From Rickettsia typhi (GTDB lineage Bacteria; Pseudomonadota; Alphaproteobacteria; Rickettsiales; Rickettsiaceae): DNA of 40,690 bases. The position numbers and the translations under genes are program-made. Within the stretch, counting starts at the first letter, position 1, and each line of letters opens with the position of its first letter. The notes under the pieces were generated by a model. The model worked only from the letters and a program-made list of their open reading frames with translations. It was not told where the DNA came from and ran no database searches. This document shows positions 1 through 8,511 of this stretch, piece after piece. The stretch is from assembly GCA_945877265.1 (NCBI GenBank), contig CAMCRO010000004.1:1-40690 (forward strand), in the 5' to 3' direction.

Positions 1-144
1 AAAATCTATCCTTGCTATCTTCTTTAATTTCTGGTTATATCCCGACCAGTTGCGCTTCTCTCGGTGCTTTCTCATAAAATAACACCTTATTAGCCCAACT
101 ACCTCTCTATCTCAACCCTTTTCTCACTCCTTCCATGCAACAAC

Positions 145-164
145 GCCGGGTCAAGTCCGGGATC
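145..164. repeat. Fragment of a rickettsial-type dispersed repeat
   Basis: The 20 bases here (GCCGGGTCAAGTCCGGGATC) resemble, in reverse complement, part of the repeat at 40488-40562. Only a short arm is present, so this is a remnant. The rest of 1-266 shows no gene I can support. Confidence 0.4.
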
Positions 165-266
165 TTAAGCAAATTACAACAAAATTATGCCGCAAGCGCG
201 AAACAAAACCTTATAACATCATATTTCATACATCTAAAGGCAAATTTGCACCTGCTAAAATATCAG

Positions 267-617
267 CTAAAAATCACCCTGACTTTGAACATGAGAATCA
301 CAGAGCAAGCCAGAGTCAAACCCATCTGTTACACATCCTTCAGAGTCTGAGCATTGATATTCCTCCGTAAGTTTTAGGCTGTCCCAATTATAGCCCCGCC
401 TCATTCCATATTCTCTAGCTGTATATGCAAAGCCTTTATCAGCATCAATATTTGCTCCTAATGAAACAATAATAGGGACCAGCCCGTGGTCCCCTTGGTC
501 AGACAAGGCCTCAAAAATAAGCAAATCGACATCAATATTTTTTTCAACTACCATTTGCTTAACACTTGAAATATCCAGGCATAATTCAAAAGAAAGCTTA
601 AATTCTAATAAATGCAT
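267..617 (-). CDS. Small ankyrin-like protein, possibly 5'-damaged
   Basis: This encodes 116 residues. Residues about 25-70 look like an ankyrin repeat: two short helices, the second ending in the typical pattern 'VPIIVSLGANIDADKG'. The C-terminal third is Asp/Ser/Gly-rich and has no recognised domain. The chosen ATG at 617 has no good Shine-Dalgarno at normal spacing. A strong AGAGGG sits before another ATG at 628, but that frame ends after seven codons (MSKLCIY). A one-base frame change would join the two, so the gene may have lost its original start. Ankyrin proteins of Rickettsiales are often host-interaction proteins; a role here is inference only. Confidence 0.5.
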   Translation of the reverse strand: MHLLEFKLSFELCLDISSVKQMVVEKNIDVDLLIFEALSDQGDHGLVPIIVSLGANIDADKGFAYTAREYGMRRGYNWDSLKLTEEYQCSDSEGCVTDGFDSGLLCDSHVQSQGDF

Positions 618-750
618 AACTTGCTCATATTAACCCTCTAACATTAATTTATCTACATATTCCCTAAAAGAAAAATAAATCTTAGTTAAATTCAAGAAAA
701 TAAAATTACTATAGTTGTTTAATTGGGATTATGGGAAGCTGCGATGAGTG

Positions 751-811
751 TAACTTATATATAATAGGATGCGAACAAAAGCAGGCACAACTAATTCAAA
801 GTAAATGACTA
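751..811. repeat. Family B short repeat, 3' half (degenerate)
   Basis: The segment ends with ACTAATTCAAAGTAAATGACTA, matching the right end of the copies at 855-940, 6758-6858 and 9976-10076. The GC-richer core is missing. It lies 130 bases upstream of the next copy, giving a tandem arrangement. Confidence 0.5.
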
Positions 812-854
812 AAATGGCGTTTGTAGAATAGATGTAAATTCTTTTAATATTTGT

Positions 855-940
855 ATTAGGTTATAGGCTCGAAGACGTGCAGCTTATAAATGATAGGTAA
901 GCGGCAAGCAACAACGCACCTAATTCAAAGTAATTGGCTA
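855..940. repeat. Family B short palindromic repeat (degenerate copy)
   Basis: This is homologous to 6758-6858 and 9976-10076: a GC-richer core, then a TTATAAATGATAGG-like block, then CAAGCAACAACGCACCTAATTC and AAAGTAATTGGCTA. The right end (CCTAATTCAA) is the inverse of TTGAATTAG at the left end of better preserved copies, so the family has terminal inverted repeats. No other gene-like signal is seen in 618-973. Confidence 0.6.
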
Positions 941-973
941 TATATCGTGAGTAGCTTGCGCAATAGTGTATAA

Positions 974-1001
974 ATAAAAAAAAGGGCGCTAAATAGCGCC
1001 C
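974..1001 (-). terminator. Rho-independent terminator of the outer-membrane protein gene
   Basis: GGGCGCT (984-990), loop AAAT and AGCGCCC (995-1001) form a perfect 7-bp GC-rich stem. On the minus strand it is followed by a run of eight T. It lies about 30 bases after the stop codon of the leftward gene at 1032-1619. Confidence 0.9.
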
Positions 1002-1031
1002 TCAAATTATCTGAAAATTTATTACAGAAAA

Positions 1032-1619
1032 TTATAGTTCAACTCTAACACCAGCTGTTACGTTGTGTGTTTTAAAGTGTAACTTGTTTGTTGTTGAGCC
1101 GAAACCTTTTGTTTTTCCATGATCAACATAAGAATAAGCAACATCAAGCATAACACCTTCAGAAACATCAATGCTTACACCAGCTGTTCCAAGGAAGTTC
1201 ACGTTATTTTTCTTTTTAGCTTTTCCGAAAGCAGGTGATTTTCCGCTAAGTTGTGTCATACCAGCACCAACACCAGCAAATGCTTTTCCATAACCATAAT
1301 CAAAAATATCAACTAAAGCTTTTAAGTGCAAGCTAGTAGCTGTAACTTTAACTGTATCACTTGCTGCTTTTGTAGAGAATTTTTGTTTTGCATTGAAAGA
1401 GTTAGCAAGATCAAGTTCAACACGAACATTATCCATTAAGTATGTACCAACACCTAGGTCAGCAACAACGTGGTTTGTTCTTTTTCCGCTAGCACCATTA
1501 ACTTTAGCTTTTGGCATAAAAGCTGCACCAGCATCAGCACGGAAGTAAAATGTATTTTCAGAAGCCATAGCTGAAGAAGCAACAAGCGCAACAGCAGAAG
1601 CAAGTAGTAATTTTTTCAT
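1032..1619 (-). CDS. Outer-membrane beta-barrel protein (opacity/OmpA-like barrel)
   Basis: This encodes 195 residues. I chose the ATG of MKKLLLASAVALVASSAMA because GGAG lies about six bases upstream; a TTG four codons earlier is less likely. The signal peptide ends at Ala-Met-Ala before SENTFYF. The mature part is a series of alternating hydrophobic/polar strands with glycine-rich turns (for example DLGVGTYLMDNVRVELDLA and FAGVGAGMTQL) and ends in a final strand, VTAGVRVEL. This fits an eight-stranded barrel of the small porin/opacity type used as surface antigens in Rickettsiales. It is monocistronic with its own terminator. The substrate or partner cannot be told from sequence. Confidence 0.8.
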   Translation of the reverse strand: MKKLLLASAVALVASSAMASENTFYFRADAGAAFMPKAKVNGASGKRTNHVVADLGVGTYLMDNVRVELDLANSFNAKQKFSTKAASDTVKVTATSLHLKALVDIFDYGYGKAFAGVGAGMTQLSGKSPAFGKAKKKNNVNFLGTAGVSIDVSEGVMLDVAYSYVDHGKTKGFGSTTNKLHFKTHNVTAGVRVEL

Positions 1620-1631
1620 AATAATCTCCAA

Positions 1632-2077
1632 TTTATATCAAGTTTAGTAGCACCACTTGACCGGTAATACTGGTAAGTTTTATATCACATTTTAATCCAG
1701 AGAGAATATAAATTGATAAATCAGCTTAAAAACCACTATAGTTAATCTAAATCTGTTGTATTTTTTCCACACTTTTTCACAAAATCTTTATTTCTTTATA
1801 TCTTCGACTTAACACAAACCCATATTTTATGGGCCTCTGAAAGAAATTCTTCTTCTTTCACACTAATTAACTATTTGAGATAAAAATTTCAAATAAAAAT
1901 TAACTATAATACGCTCTCAAAAATTGCGCATCTTTTAAGTGCCATTAACTAGATGGAAATTTGAGAGGCATTTTTAAGAAAACCAACTACAGAAACTCAG
2001 CATATAATAAGATTCGGCCGCAAAAAATAAATTTTGGAGTTAAAAGAAAACAAAATTTCTAATTTAATTAACAGCTA
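1632..2077. other. 446-base intergenic region with three hairpins and a TATAAT box
   Basis: No ORF is convincing here. It holds CCCATA-TTT-TATGGG (1819-1833), GAAAGAA/TTCTTTC (about 1840-1860), and CTCTCAAA (1914-1921) pairing with TTTGAGAG (1960-1967). A TATAAT at 1905-1910 stands just before the last hairpin, but there is no good -35 at normal spacing. A small RNA is possible. The 5' flank of the leftward barrel gene and its promoter must also lie in the left part. Confidence 0.35.
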
Positions 2078-2959
2078 TTAAAGGCTATTAGTTAAAAATG
2101 GCAATGGGTCAACTGGCTTGTCTCTTACTAATATTTCCAAATGTAAATGCTCTCCTCTTGAAGTGCCAGTGCATCCTTGTTGCCCGATCCTTTGTCCAAG
2201 AAGAATTTTATCTCCTGTTTTTACAAATACATGGCTAAGATGGGCATATCTAGTTTTTATGTCCTTGTCGTGTCTTATAATAACCATATTTCCATAAGAA
2301 TTGGTTTTAGCTACAGCTTCGACTTTGCCTTCTCCACTTGCATAAATTTTGCAATGTCTTGCTCCTGCCATATCAAGCCCTGTATGATTTTCAATTTTCT
2401 TTTTGTGTGGGTGGAACCTAGGCCCGAATTTACTAGTAATAATAGGCTGAGTTACAGGTGAAAAGATTGGTATAAATTTCGTTGCATTATGCAAAGAAGC
2501 AAGCATAGCGACATAATCTTCTTTCTTATGATTTTTAGTCTTAGTGTTATTTTTAAAGTATTTAGAAATATTGTGGATTTTTGCTCTTATCGAAGAAGCT
2601 AGTAACTTATGTTGATTATCTAATTTGATCAGCAGCTCATTCATCACACCTATTTTCTGGTAAGCATTAGTCTGAAGCAAATCTTTATGGCGATATTTCT
2701 TGGTAAAATTACTCAAGAACTTTGAGTTTTCCTCGGCATTATTCACAATACCACCATAATTAGGATGGAATAGCTTATCACTACTATTCTCAATTTTTTC
2801 TAAATCAAATTTAGCAATAATTTCTCCATCTTTTAGCCCATGCGTCTTCTTAATTTCAGAGCGCAATTTTGCTACTAATTTAGGAGTTTGCGGAGCCGTA
2901 CTACAGCCAGAAACAATAAACGCAACAAAGATTACAAGGCAAATAACAATTTTATTCAT
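2078..2959 (-). CDS. M23-family (LytM) metallopeptidase lipoprotein
   Basis: This encodes 293 residues. The N-terminus is a lipoprotein signal with lipobox VSGC (Cys19). Residues 30-165 are Lys-rich, probably helical linker. Residues about 172-288 are a LytM/peptidase M23 domain with the zinc ligands visible: H192 and D196 in HTGLD, and H271/H273 in HLHLE. The family cleaves peptidoglycan cross-links, or acts as an amidase activator when zinc ligands are lost; here they are kept, so an active endopeptidase is likely. The gene starts inside the end of lysC with an 8-base overlap (ATGAATAA), implying translational coupling. Placement is probably periplasmic and lipid-anchored. Confidence 0.88.
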   Translation of the reverse strand: MNKIVICLVIFVAFIVSGCSTAPQTPKLVAKLRSEIKKTHGLKDGEIIAKFDLEKIENSSDKLFHPNYGGIVNNAEENSKFLSNFTKKYRHKDLLQTNAYQKIGVMNELLIKLDNQHKLLASSIRAKIHNISKYFKNNTKTKNHKKEDYVAMLASLHNATKFIPIFSPVTQPIITSKFGPRFHPHKKKIENHTGLDMAGARHCKIYASGEGKVEAVAKTNSYGNMVIIRHDKDIKTRYAHLSHVFVKTGDKILLGQRIGQQGCTGTSRGEHLHLEILVRDKPVDPLPFLTNSL

Positions 2960-4145
2960 GGTTAATTAATCTCTCATGTAATAGCTTTACAATTTTTTCC
3001 ACATTTTCTTCTTTTAAATATAAAGCCACCTTTATTTCACTATTTAATATACAAAGAGGATCCACATTATTTTCTTCTAATATTTGCAAAATCTCTAGTA
3101 AAACTCTGCTATCATGTCTTATAGCAGCGCCAACAATCCCAACCACGCAGATATCTTCTTTGATTTCAAATAACTCTGCTTCACTTGAGAAATGCTCTAA
3201 AAAAACCGCCTTAGCCCTTTCTAAATATTCATATTGAATGGCTAACACCGCATTGCCAACATCAGATCTTATTATCTGATGAATATTAATCTCATTACTT
3301 GCAAAATATTTTATTAACTCAGTCAGGCTAAGCTTATTGAAGTTAATTTTAATAATAGCAAGCTTCTTTAAATGGCTAATTGCTGTTATCTTATTTATTT
3401 CATCAATATTTGACATAATAATTGTTCCTGTTTTTTGAGTAAAGCTAGAGAAAATTCTAATGGGAATATTATATCTCATACAAATTTCCACAGATCTAGG
3501 GTGCAATATTTTTGCTCCGACCCCAGCAAGCTCTAAAGTTTCTTCATAAGAAATACGCGGAATTAACAAGGCATCATGTACTAATCTAGGGTCAGATGTA
3601 TACATTCCGTCCACATCAGTATATATGTCGCAAAAATCAGCAGATAAAGCAGCAGCAATAGCAGCAGCAGAGGTATCCGACCCTCCCCTGCCTATGGTTG
3701 TAATTCTTCTGTCTCTGGTCACAGCTTGAAAGCCTGTGACTACCGGCACAACATCATTATCTAGCAAGTTATTTAAAATTTCTGTGTTTAATTCTGTAAT
3801 CAAAGCAGCATTATATATTTCATTAGAAATTATGCTCGCTTGCCATCCTTGCAGAGATCTAGAATTAACCCCAAGCTCAGCAAGAGCAAGGGCAAATAAA
3901 CTGGCCGATAATGCCTCTCCCGTAGCAAGAGCTGCATCATATTCTGCTCTTTTAGCAGAATTATCTAAGCTCGATAAATCTCTACATAAGCTAACTAATT
4001 TATTAGTCGCCCCCGCCATCGCAGATACAACTACAACTATCTTATTACCCTCATTTTTAAGAGAGGCAACTATAGATGCAGCAGCTTTTATCCTATCTTG
4101 ATCAGCAACAGAAGTGCCGCCAAATTTAACAACTATTAGCGCCAT
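2952..4145 (-). CDS. lysC: Aspartate kinase
   Basis: This encodes 397 residues, normal for monofunctional bacterial aspartokinases. The amino-acid kinase domain (1-230) starts with VVKFGGTSV and contains VVSAMAGATN and the RGGSDTSA nucleotide/aspartate motif; the DVDGMYTSDPR segment follows. Two ACT-type regulatory regions make up residues about 255-395. The reaction is ATP-dependent phosphorylation of L-aspartate, the first step to DAP/lysine, which also has dapD in this window. I chose the ATG at 4145 (MALIVVKFGG) although no strong Shine-Dalgarno precedes it; a TTG 16 codons upstream would add a non-family extension. It is divergent from ubiG and coupled to the M23 gene downstream. Confidence 0.93.
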   Translation of the reverse strand: MALIVVKFGGTSVADQDRIKAAASIVASLKNEGNKIVVVVSAMAGATNKLVSLCRDLSSLDNSAKRAEYDAALATGEALSASLFALALAELGVNSRSLQGWQASIISNEIYNAALITELNTEILNNLLDNDVVPVVTGFQAVTRDRRITTIGRGGSDTSAAAIAAALSADFCDIYTDVDGMYTSDPRLVHDALLIPRISYEETLELAGVGAKILHPRSVEICMRYNIPIRIFSSFTQKTGTIIMSNIDEINKITAISHLKKLAIIKINFNKLSLTELIKYFASNEINIHQIIRSDVGNAVLAIQYEYLERAKAVFLEHFSSEAELFEIKEDICVVGIVGAAIRHDSRVLLEILQILEENNVDPLCILNSEIKVALYLKEENVEKIVKLLHERLINHE

Positions 4146-4217
4146 TTGTTTTTGTTTTTCTATACATCGATATTTATAACAGCTATAATCCAATAATAAA
4201 GTATCTTTATTTGAGAA

Positions 4218-4943
4218 ATGTCTACATTAAAAAACGAAGTTGAAAAATTCACCAGTATAGCTTCAAAATGGTGGGATTATGATGGCCCATTTAAATTACT
4301 TCATGAAATCAACCCACTAAGACTTAGTTATATTTTGCAGCAAGTTAAAATTGCTTTCGACTTACCTAATAACAATGAATTTTCTAAATTAAAAATCATA
4401 GATATTGGTTGTGGTGGTGGAATATTATCAATTCCTCTTGCAAGACTTGGCTTCGAAGTCAAAGCCATTGACGCCGGAAGAGAAAATATAGATATCGCAA
4501 TTGCTAAAGCAAAATCTGAAAATTTAGCTATAGATTTTCAAAATATCGATATAAAAGATCTGTCTGATAAAGGAGAGAAATTTGATATAATAATTTGTCT
4601 CGAAGTATTAGAACATGTAGATAATCCAGAAGAATTTATTTCATATATTTCAAGTCTTGCAAAAAAAGATACCTTAGTAATTCTATCAACCCTGAATCGA
4701 AATTTAAAATCTAAGTTTTTAGCCATTTATATGGCAGAATATGTATTGAACATGGTGCCAAAAAACACCCATGAATATGAAAAATTTATAACACCTTATG
4801 AATTAAAACAATTTTGCGCTCAGAATAATATGTCGGTAAAGGATTTCACTGGCATGAGCTTTAATATAATCAGCCGGGAGTGGGAAATATCAAATGATTT
4901 GGGTGTTAATTATTTTGCAACTTTTAAGAAACTAGATAAATAA
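4218..4943 (+). CDS. ubiG: Ubiquinone biosynthesis O-methyltransferase
   Basis: This encodes 241 residues, the usual UbiG length. The family N-terminus is clear (KFTSIASKWWDYDGPFKLLHEINPLR), followed by SAM motif I DIGCGGGILSIPLARLG (residues about 62-78), the acidic end of strand 2 (AIDA), and motif IV CLEVLEHVDNPEEF. It catalyses two O-methylations in ubiquinone synthesis using SAM, at the inner membrane face. It stands alone, divergent from lysC by about 70 bases. No anomalies. Confidence 0.93.
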   Translation: MSTLKNEVEKFTSIASKWWDYDGPFKLLHEINPLRLSYILQQVKIAFDLPNNNEFSKLKIIDIGCGGGILSIPLARLGFEVKAIDAGRENIDIAIAKAKSENLAIDFQNIDIKDLSDKGEKFDIIICLEVLEHVDNPEEFISYISSLAKKDTLVILSTLNRNLKSKFLAIYMAEYVLNMVPKNTHEYEKFITPYELKQFCAQNNMSVKDFTGMSFNIISREWEISNDLGVNYFATFKKLDK

Positions 4944-4970
4944 CTTTATCTAAAATTAAATAAAGCAATC

Positions 4971-4998
4971 TTGACTAAGCGGCGTTTAGTTATATACT
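4971..4998 (+). promoter_or_regulatory. Sigma70-type promoter
   Basis: TTGACT (4971-4976) and TATACT (4993-4998) are separated by 16 bases. The expected start near 5005 leaves a short leader before the ATG at 5027. It lies just after ubiG, so the unknown pair below should be a separate transcription unit. Confidence 0.6.
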
Positions 4999-5026
4999 AT
5001 TACGCAATATATGTTAATATCCCAAA

Positions 5027-5932
5027 ATGACAGAGAATGAGCTAGTAAAATTTTTCGAATTTTCCAACCAGAGAGAGTCGGATAAATTTTATTTAGCTTC
5101 TTCATATCTTGCGACTATTATTTCAAAGCATGCCGCAAAAATTGAGAATTTCGCAAAAAATGCACAAAAAGAAAATTTTTACACTTTTGAATCTGCTACT
5201 GGCGGAATACTTCCTTTGTTATTATCATCATCAAGCTCCGAAGAATTAATAGAATTCTATCAAAACTTCGTGAAAATTCCTCAATTGGATAATTTTATTG
5301 CAGAAATCATCTTAGATAGCTTAGCAGATGAAGCAAGATTTAGAGCTAGCGCTGAAACAGCAACAGAAAATGATCTAAAATTATTTGATCTCTTTGCCTC
5401 ATATCACGGAGTATGTGAAGCTCTAAATGACAGCTTAGATGGAATGATTAACGCAATTATGAGTATATACGATCTAAGCGGCGCAAGCTATGAAGACCGC
5501 AAAATGCATCTTATCAAGGAAACGGTTCCTGTAATTAGCGCAAAAGCTAAAGAAATATCATTATTGTGGGAAGGAGATTGCCAAGATGCTTGGCTAATTT
5601 TCTTTATAGCCTCGCTAAAAGAAGATTTGGAACATATTTCGAAAATTAACGACTCAAGATTTAGAAGTTTTTTCTCCCATACAGAATATATAAAAATCCA
5701 AAAAATGTCGCAGGAAAACCTTCAACACTATCTTGCGAGCGCTGCAGCAGAGAATAGCAATTTAAAAGAAGCTAAGAATTTACTCAAAGATAAGCAAGAT
5801 ATTGATTTCTTGTTAAAAGAGTTAGACCAAATACGTAATATACTAAATATAACTGAAGAAATGCTCACAAATGCAAAAAGACAGTTAACTGAAAAATCAA
5901 AGTTAGATATGGAAATTTTAAAAAATGAGTAA
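5027..5932 (+). CDS. Unknown helical protein, first gene of a coupled pair
   Basis: This encodes 301 residues with no signal peptide, no membrane segment and no domain that I recognise. It is almost wholly predicted helical; residues about 225-300 are a charged Lys/Glu-rich stretch with heptad-like leucines (DFLLKELDQIRNILNITEEM), probably coiled coil. Its stop overlaps the next start by 8 bases (ATGAGTAA), the same coupling geometry seen at lysC-M23. A cytosolic partner of the next gene product is a reasonable inference, but the function is unknown. Confidence 0.75.
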   Translation: MTENELVKFFEFSNQRESDKFYLASSYLATIISKHAAKIENFAKNAQKENFYTFESATGGILPLLLSSSSSEELIEFYQNFVKIPQLDNFIAEIILDSLADEARFRASAETATENDLKLFDLFASYHGVCEALNDSLDGMINAIMSIYDLSGASYEDRKMHLIKETVPVISAKAKEISLLWEGDCQDAWLIFFIASLKEDLEHISKINDSRFRSFFSHTEYIKIQKMSQENLQHYLASAAAENSNLKEAKNLLKDKQDIDFLLKELDQIRNILNITEEMLTNAKRQLTEKSKLDMEILKNE

Positions 5933-6584
5933 TCCAAATCAATTAGATGACCTGCAAAAAATAATAGCAAAATCCAAATTTGCATTTCTTTTTAAGAAAA
6001 TTTGCGCCGTATATACTACACCTAGCGCAGCGCAAAATATTGTAAATCAAGGAATAGCATTTAAAATCGCAAGAGAATATAACCCAGCAAGTGGTTATCT
6101 TCAAAGTGAAAGGAATAAAATAGCGCAAGATCTAAGCGAAATTAATTTTACTATTTTTTTCTCTAACAATAAATCCAACCAACAAAAAGATAGAAGAATA
6201 TTTTTTACTCTTAAAACCCCAAAATCTTTTTTAACATCCAAATCATCCAATTCTTCTAATTACATAAGATATGTTCTAAAAAAATATTGCAGTATCTTAC
6301 CTTCTGAAAAATTATCAGAAATATACCATTCTATCTCCCACTCTGAATTTCAGCAGATTCACATGGAATTAAAAAATACTTTGTATGATATAGCAAGCGA
6401 GAGATCGTCGGTAGTAAATAAAATTTACGCTTTTTTTGAGCCAAAAGAAGTAAAGCAAGGTATCAATATTGCAAACCACCTAAAAAAATTAATCTATAAT
6501 TCTAAATTATCTGTTAAAGCTTCAAAAATTAATGCAGAAAAACCGTTAGAGATTAATTTTATCAAATCTTATGCTGCTCGTTAG
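5925..6584 (+). CDS. Unknown protein, second gene of a coupled pair
   Basis: This encodes 219 residues and is basic and Lys/Ser/Asn-rich, with no signal peptide or transmembrane segment. Nothing matches a family I know. It overlaps the upstream unknown gene by 8 bases and is followed by about 170 bases without a gene and then a family B repeat, so the pair forms a closed two-gene unit. The basic character would permit nucleic-acid binding, but no motif supports this. Confidence 0.7.
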   Translation: MSNPNQLDDLQKIIAKSKFAFLFKKICAVYTTPSAAQNIVNQGIAFKIAREYNPASGYLQSERNKIAQDLSEINFTIFFSNNKSNQQKDRRIFFTLKTPKSFLTSKSSNSSNYIRYVLKKYCSILPSEKLSEIYHSISHSEFQQIHMELKNTLYDIASERSSVVNKIYAFFEPKEVKQGINIANHLKKLIYNSKLSVKASKINAEKPLEINFIKSYAAR

Positions 6585-6991
6585 TGAAAGCTTTCTAATT
6601 TCTTTTATTTAGAATTTTTTTGAATCTTCTTATAAAATTGCTTCTAGATCTTAGCCTTAAATGTAACATGTTTACAAGGGCCGACAGCAATTATCACGCA
6701 AGCTAATGTGGGCGGATGATAAGCTTAAAGCAATAATTAACCCACACCAAATCTATATAGTGATTTAAGTTGAATTAGATACTAGGCGCGAGGAGCGTAG
6801 CCTATAACTAATAGGCAAGAGGCAAACAACAACTCACCTATTTCAAAGTAATTGTCTATAATGCAAACAAAAAACTATAATATCTTGTTTTTCCTAGTTT
6901 ATTCACTTATTTAATAGTGTACACGCATCAATATATAGCCTTGATGTTGACAGTATATTAGAATATGTTAAACAAAATATAATGCAAAATT
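6585..6991. other. Gene-free stretch before tRNA-Arg
   Basis: It holds the family B repeat (6758-6858) and AT-rich flanks. TTGACA (6947-6952) and TATAAT (6978-6983) lie before the tRNA but 25 bases apart, too far for one standard promoter. The TATAAT alone is well placed for a start just ahead of the tRNA. Confidence 0.4.
6758..6858. repeat. Family B short palindromic repeat
   Basis: Bases 6758-6815 are identical to 9976-10033 (58 bases). The core is GGCGCGAGGAGCGTAGCC, flanked by TTGAATTAG on the left and a CTATTTCAA version of its inverse on the right. Further relatives lie at 751-811 and 855-940. Confidence 0.85.
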
Positions 6992-7068
6992 GGAGCCGTA
7001 GCTCAGCAGGATAGAGCGAGTGATTCCTAATCACTAGGCCGGAGGTTCGAATCCTCTCGGTTCCACCA
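6992..7068 (+). tRNA. tRNA-Arg (anticodon CCT)
   Basis: A full cloverleaf can be drawn. Acceptor GGAGCCG pairs with CGGTTCC, the anticodon stem is AGTGA/TCACT with loop TTCCTAA (anticodon CCT, reads AGG), and the T arm is GGAGG-TTCGAAT-CCTCT. CCA is encoded. It lies 19 bases before the BON lipoprotein gene, so the two may be co-transcribed. Confidence 0.95.
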
Positions 7069-7087
7069 TAAAGATACGAGGAAAGCT

Positions 7088-7783
7088 ATGTTAAAAAAAT
7101 TAGAAAAGCTAACATTAATATTATGCCTAATATCACTAACAGGTTGCTTACCAGCTGCGGTATTCACAGCAGCATCATCTGCAACATTTGCATCTTCAAA
7201 AGATCAATCAATTGGTGATACCGTAGATGATGTAGCAATTTCCACTAAAATTAAAAAAGAATTTCTAAAACAAGGTTTCAAAAGTCTATATACCAAAATT
7301 GATATTGAAGTAGTCCAAAGAAGAGTAATGCTAACTGGAGAAGTAGAGTCTGATTCAGATGTAATAAAAGCTGTAGATATCTGCTGGTCTGTTGGAAATG
7401 TCAAAGAAGTGATTAACGAACTGAAAATCAGTGAAAATAGTAATAAATTTGATACTGCTCAATATGCAAAAGATTCTTGGATAACAAGCAGAATAAAAAC
7501 TTCTACATTTTTTAATAGAAGCATAAAATTCGTTAATTACACTATTCTCACATCGAATAATATCGTTTACCTATTTGGTATAGCAAGAACCCAAGAAGAA
7601 CTAGAACAAGTTTCAAAAATTGCAGCTGAAGTGCCAGGTGTTGAAAGAGTTGTTAGTTATGTTCATCTTAAAGAAGAAGCAGCACCAAAGATCGATGATC
7701 ATCTAACTAATAATATAGATGAAAACCCAAATAAAGCTGTAGAAACAAGTGATTTATCTAACAACTCAAAAGACGACAATTAG
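7088..7783 (+). CDS. BON-domain lipoprotein (DolP/OsmY-like)
   Basis: This encodes 231 residues. The lipobox is LTGC (Cys20). Two BON domains follow: one at about 45-115 (ISTKIKKEFLKQ..., VVQRRVMLTGEV, VIKAVDICWSVGNVKEVINEL) and one at about 125-195 (ITSRIKTS, NNIVYLFGIA, VPGVERVVSYV). The tail is acidic and Asn-rich. BON lipoproteins bind anionic phospholipid and support outer-membrane integrity. GAGGAAAG precedes the ATG at good spacing. It is followed directly by pgsA, which makes the phosphatidylglycerol such proteins bind; the functional link is suggestive only. Confidence 0.85.
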   Translation: MLKKLEKLTLILCLISLTGCLPAAVFTAASSATFASSKDQSIGDTVDDVAISTKIKKEFLKQGFKSLYTKIDIEVVQRRVMLTGEVESDSDVIKAVDICWSVGNVKEVINELKISENSNKFDTAQYAKDSWITSRIKTSTFFNRSIKFVNYTILTSNNIVYLFGIARTQEELEQVSKIAAEVPGVERVVSYVHLKEEAAPKIDDHLTNNIDENPNKAVETSDLSNNSKDDN

Positions 7784-7784
7784 T

Positions 7785-8336
7785 ATGATGTCGAATAATA
7801 TACCAAATATTTTAACTCTTAGCAGACTCCTTGCAATACCTCTTATCATAGCAAGCTTTTACATAGAAGATAGAAAGCTTGCCAATATAACTGGAGGATT
7901 CCTCTTTTTATTTGCGAGCATCACAGACTTTTTAGATGGTTTTCTTGCGAGAAAATATAACTTAGAGACTAAATTTGGTGTAATATTCGATCCAATATCC
8001 GATAAAGTTCTAGTAGCTTGCACTATGCTTATGCTAATTAAATTTAATAAAGCCGAAGCACTACCATGTATTCTTATTATCTCCAGAGAATTTATCATAA
8101 GCGGAATTCGTGAATATCTAGTAAAAGAAGGAATCACTATTCCTGTGTCTTTTCTTGGTAAATTGAAAACTTTTACTCAAATGGTAGCTTTATTTGCTCT
8201 AATAATTGGCAATGTAGGCTTTGGCATGGAAGGCATAGACCGAATAGGGAATATATTGTTATGGATCTCTGCAATCCTAAGTGTTTATAGTGCTATAAGT
8301 TATTTGCGTTCTTATGCAAAATATATCATTGGCTAA
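7785..8336 (+). CDS. pgsA: CDP-diacylglycerol-glycerol-3-phosphate 3-phosphatidyltransferase
   Basis: This encodes 183 residues, the normal length. The CDP-alcohol phosphotransferase signature D-x2-DG-x2-AR-x8-G-x3-D-x3-D is intact (DFLDGFLARKYN ... FGVIFDPISDK). The N-terminus NIPNILTLSRLLAIPLI is typical of PgsA, and several further membrane helices follow. It makes phosphatidylglycerol phosphate at the inner membrane. The start is ATGATG at 7785/7788, one base after the stop of the BON gene; an in-frame earlier codon at 7749 lies inside that gene and adds non-family residues. Confidence 0.93.
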   Translation: MMSNNIPNILTLSRLLAIPLIIASFYIEDRKLANITGGFLFLFASITDFLDGFLARKYNLETKFGVIFDPISDKVLVACTMLMLIKFNKAEALPCILIISREFIISGIREYLVKEGITIPVSFLGKLKTFTQMVALFALIIGNVGFGMEGIDRIGNILLWISAILSVYSAISYLRSYAKYIIG

Positions 8337-8511
8337 TCAATAGTTTTTCTTTTTTCTGCAAAATGTCTTAGTGCCGCGCTGTAATATGCTATGTTGTTAT
8401 TATAATGCGGCAATTTTCTTACTACTTAAAAAAAAATACCTGCATTTTATATAAATAATATAACAAAAAAACGTGCAGTGATAATGTGAAGGTAAATTAA
8501 AAGTTATTATT

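Noticed and set aside
135-350. 71-codon frame at the left end
   Set aside because: It starts in a repeat fragment and overlaps the ankyrin-like gene; composition is not protein-like.
6947-6992. A dif-like site (GTATATTA...TATGTTAAAC) before tRNA-Arg
   Set aside because: The left arm and the 6-base centre do not fit the 11-6-11 dif layout; the likeness is limited to AT-rich words.
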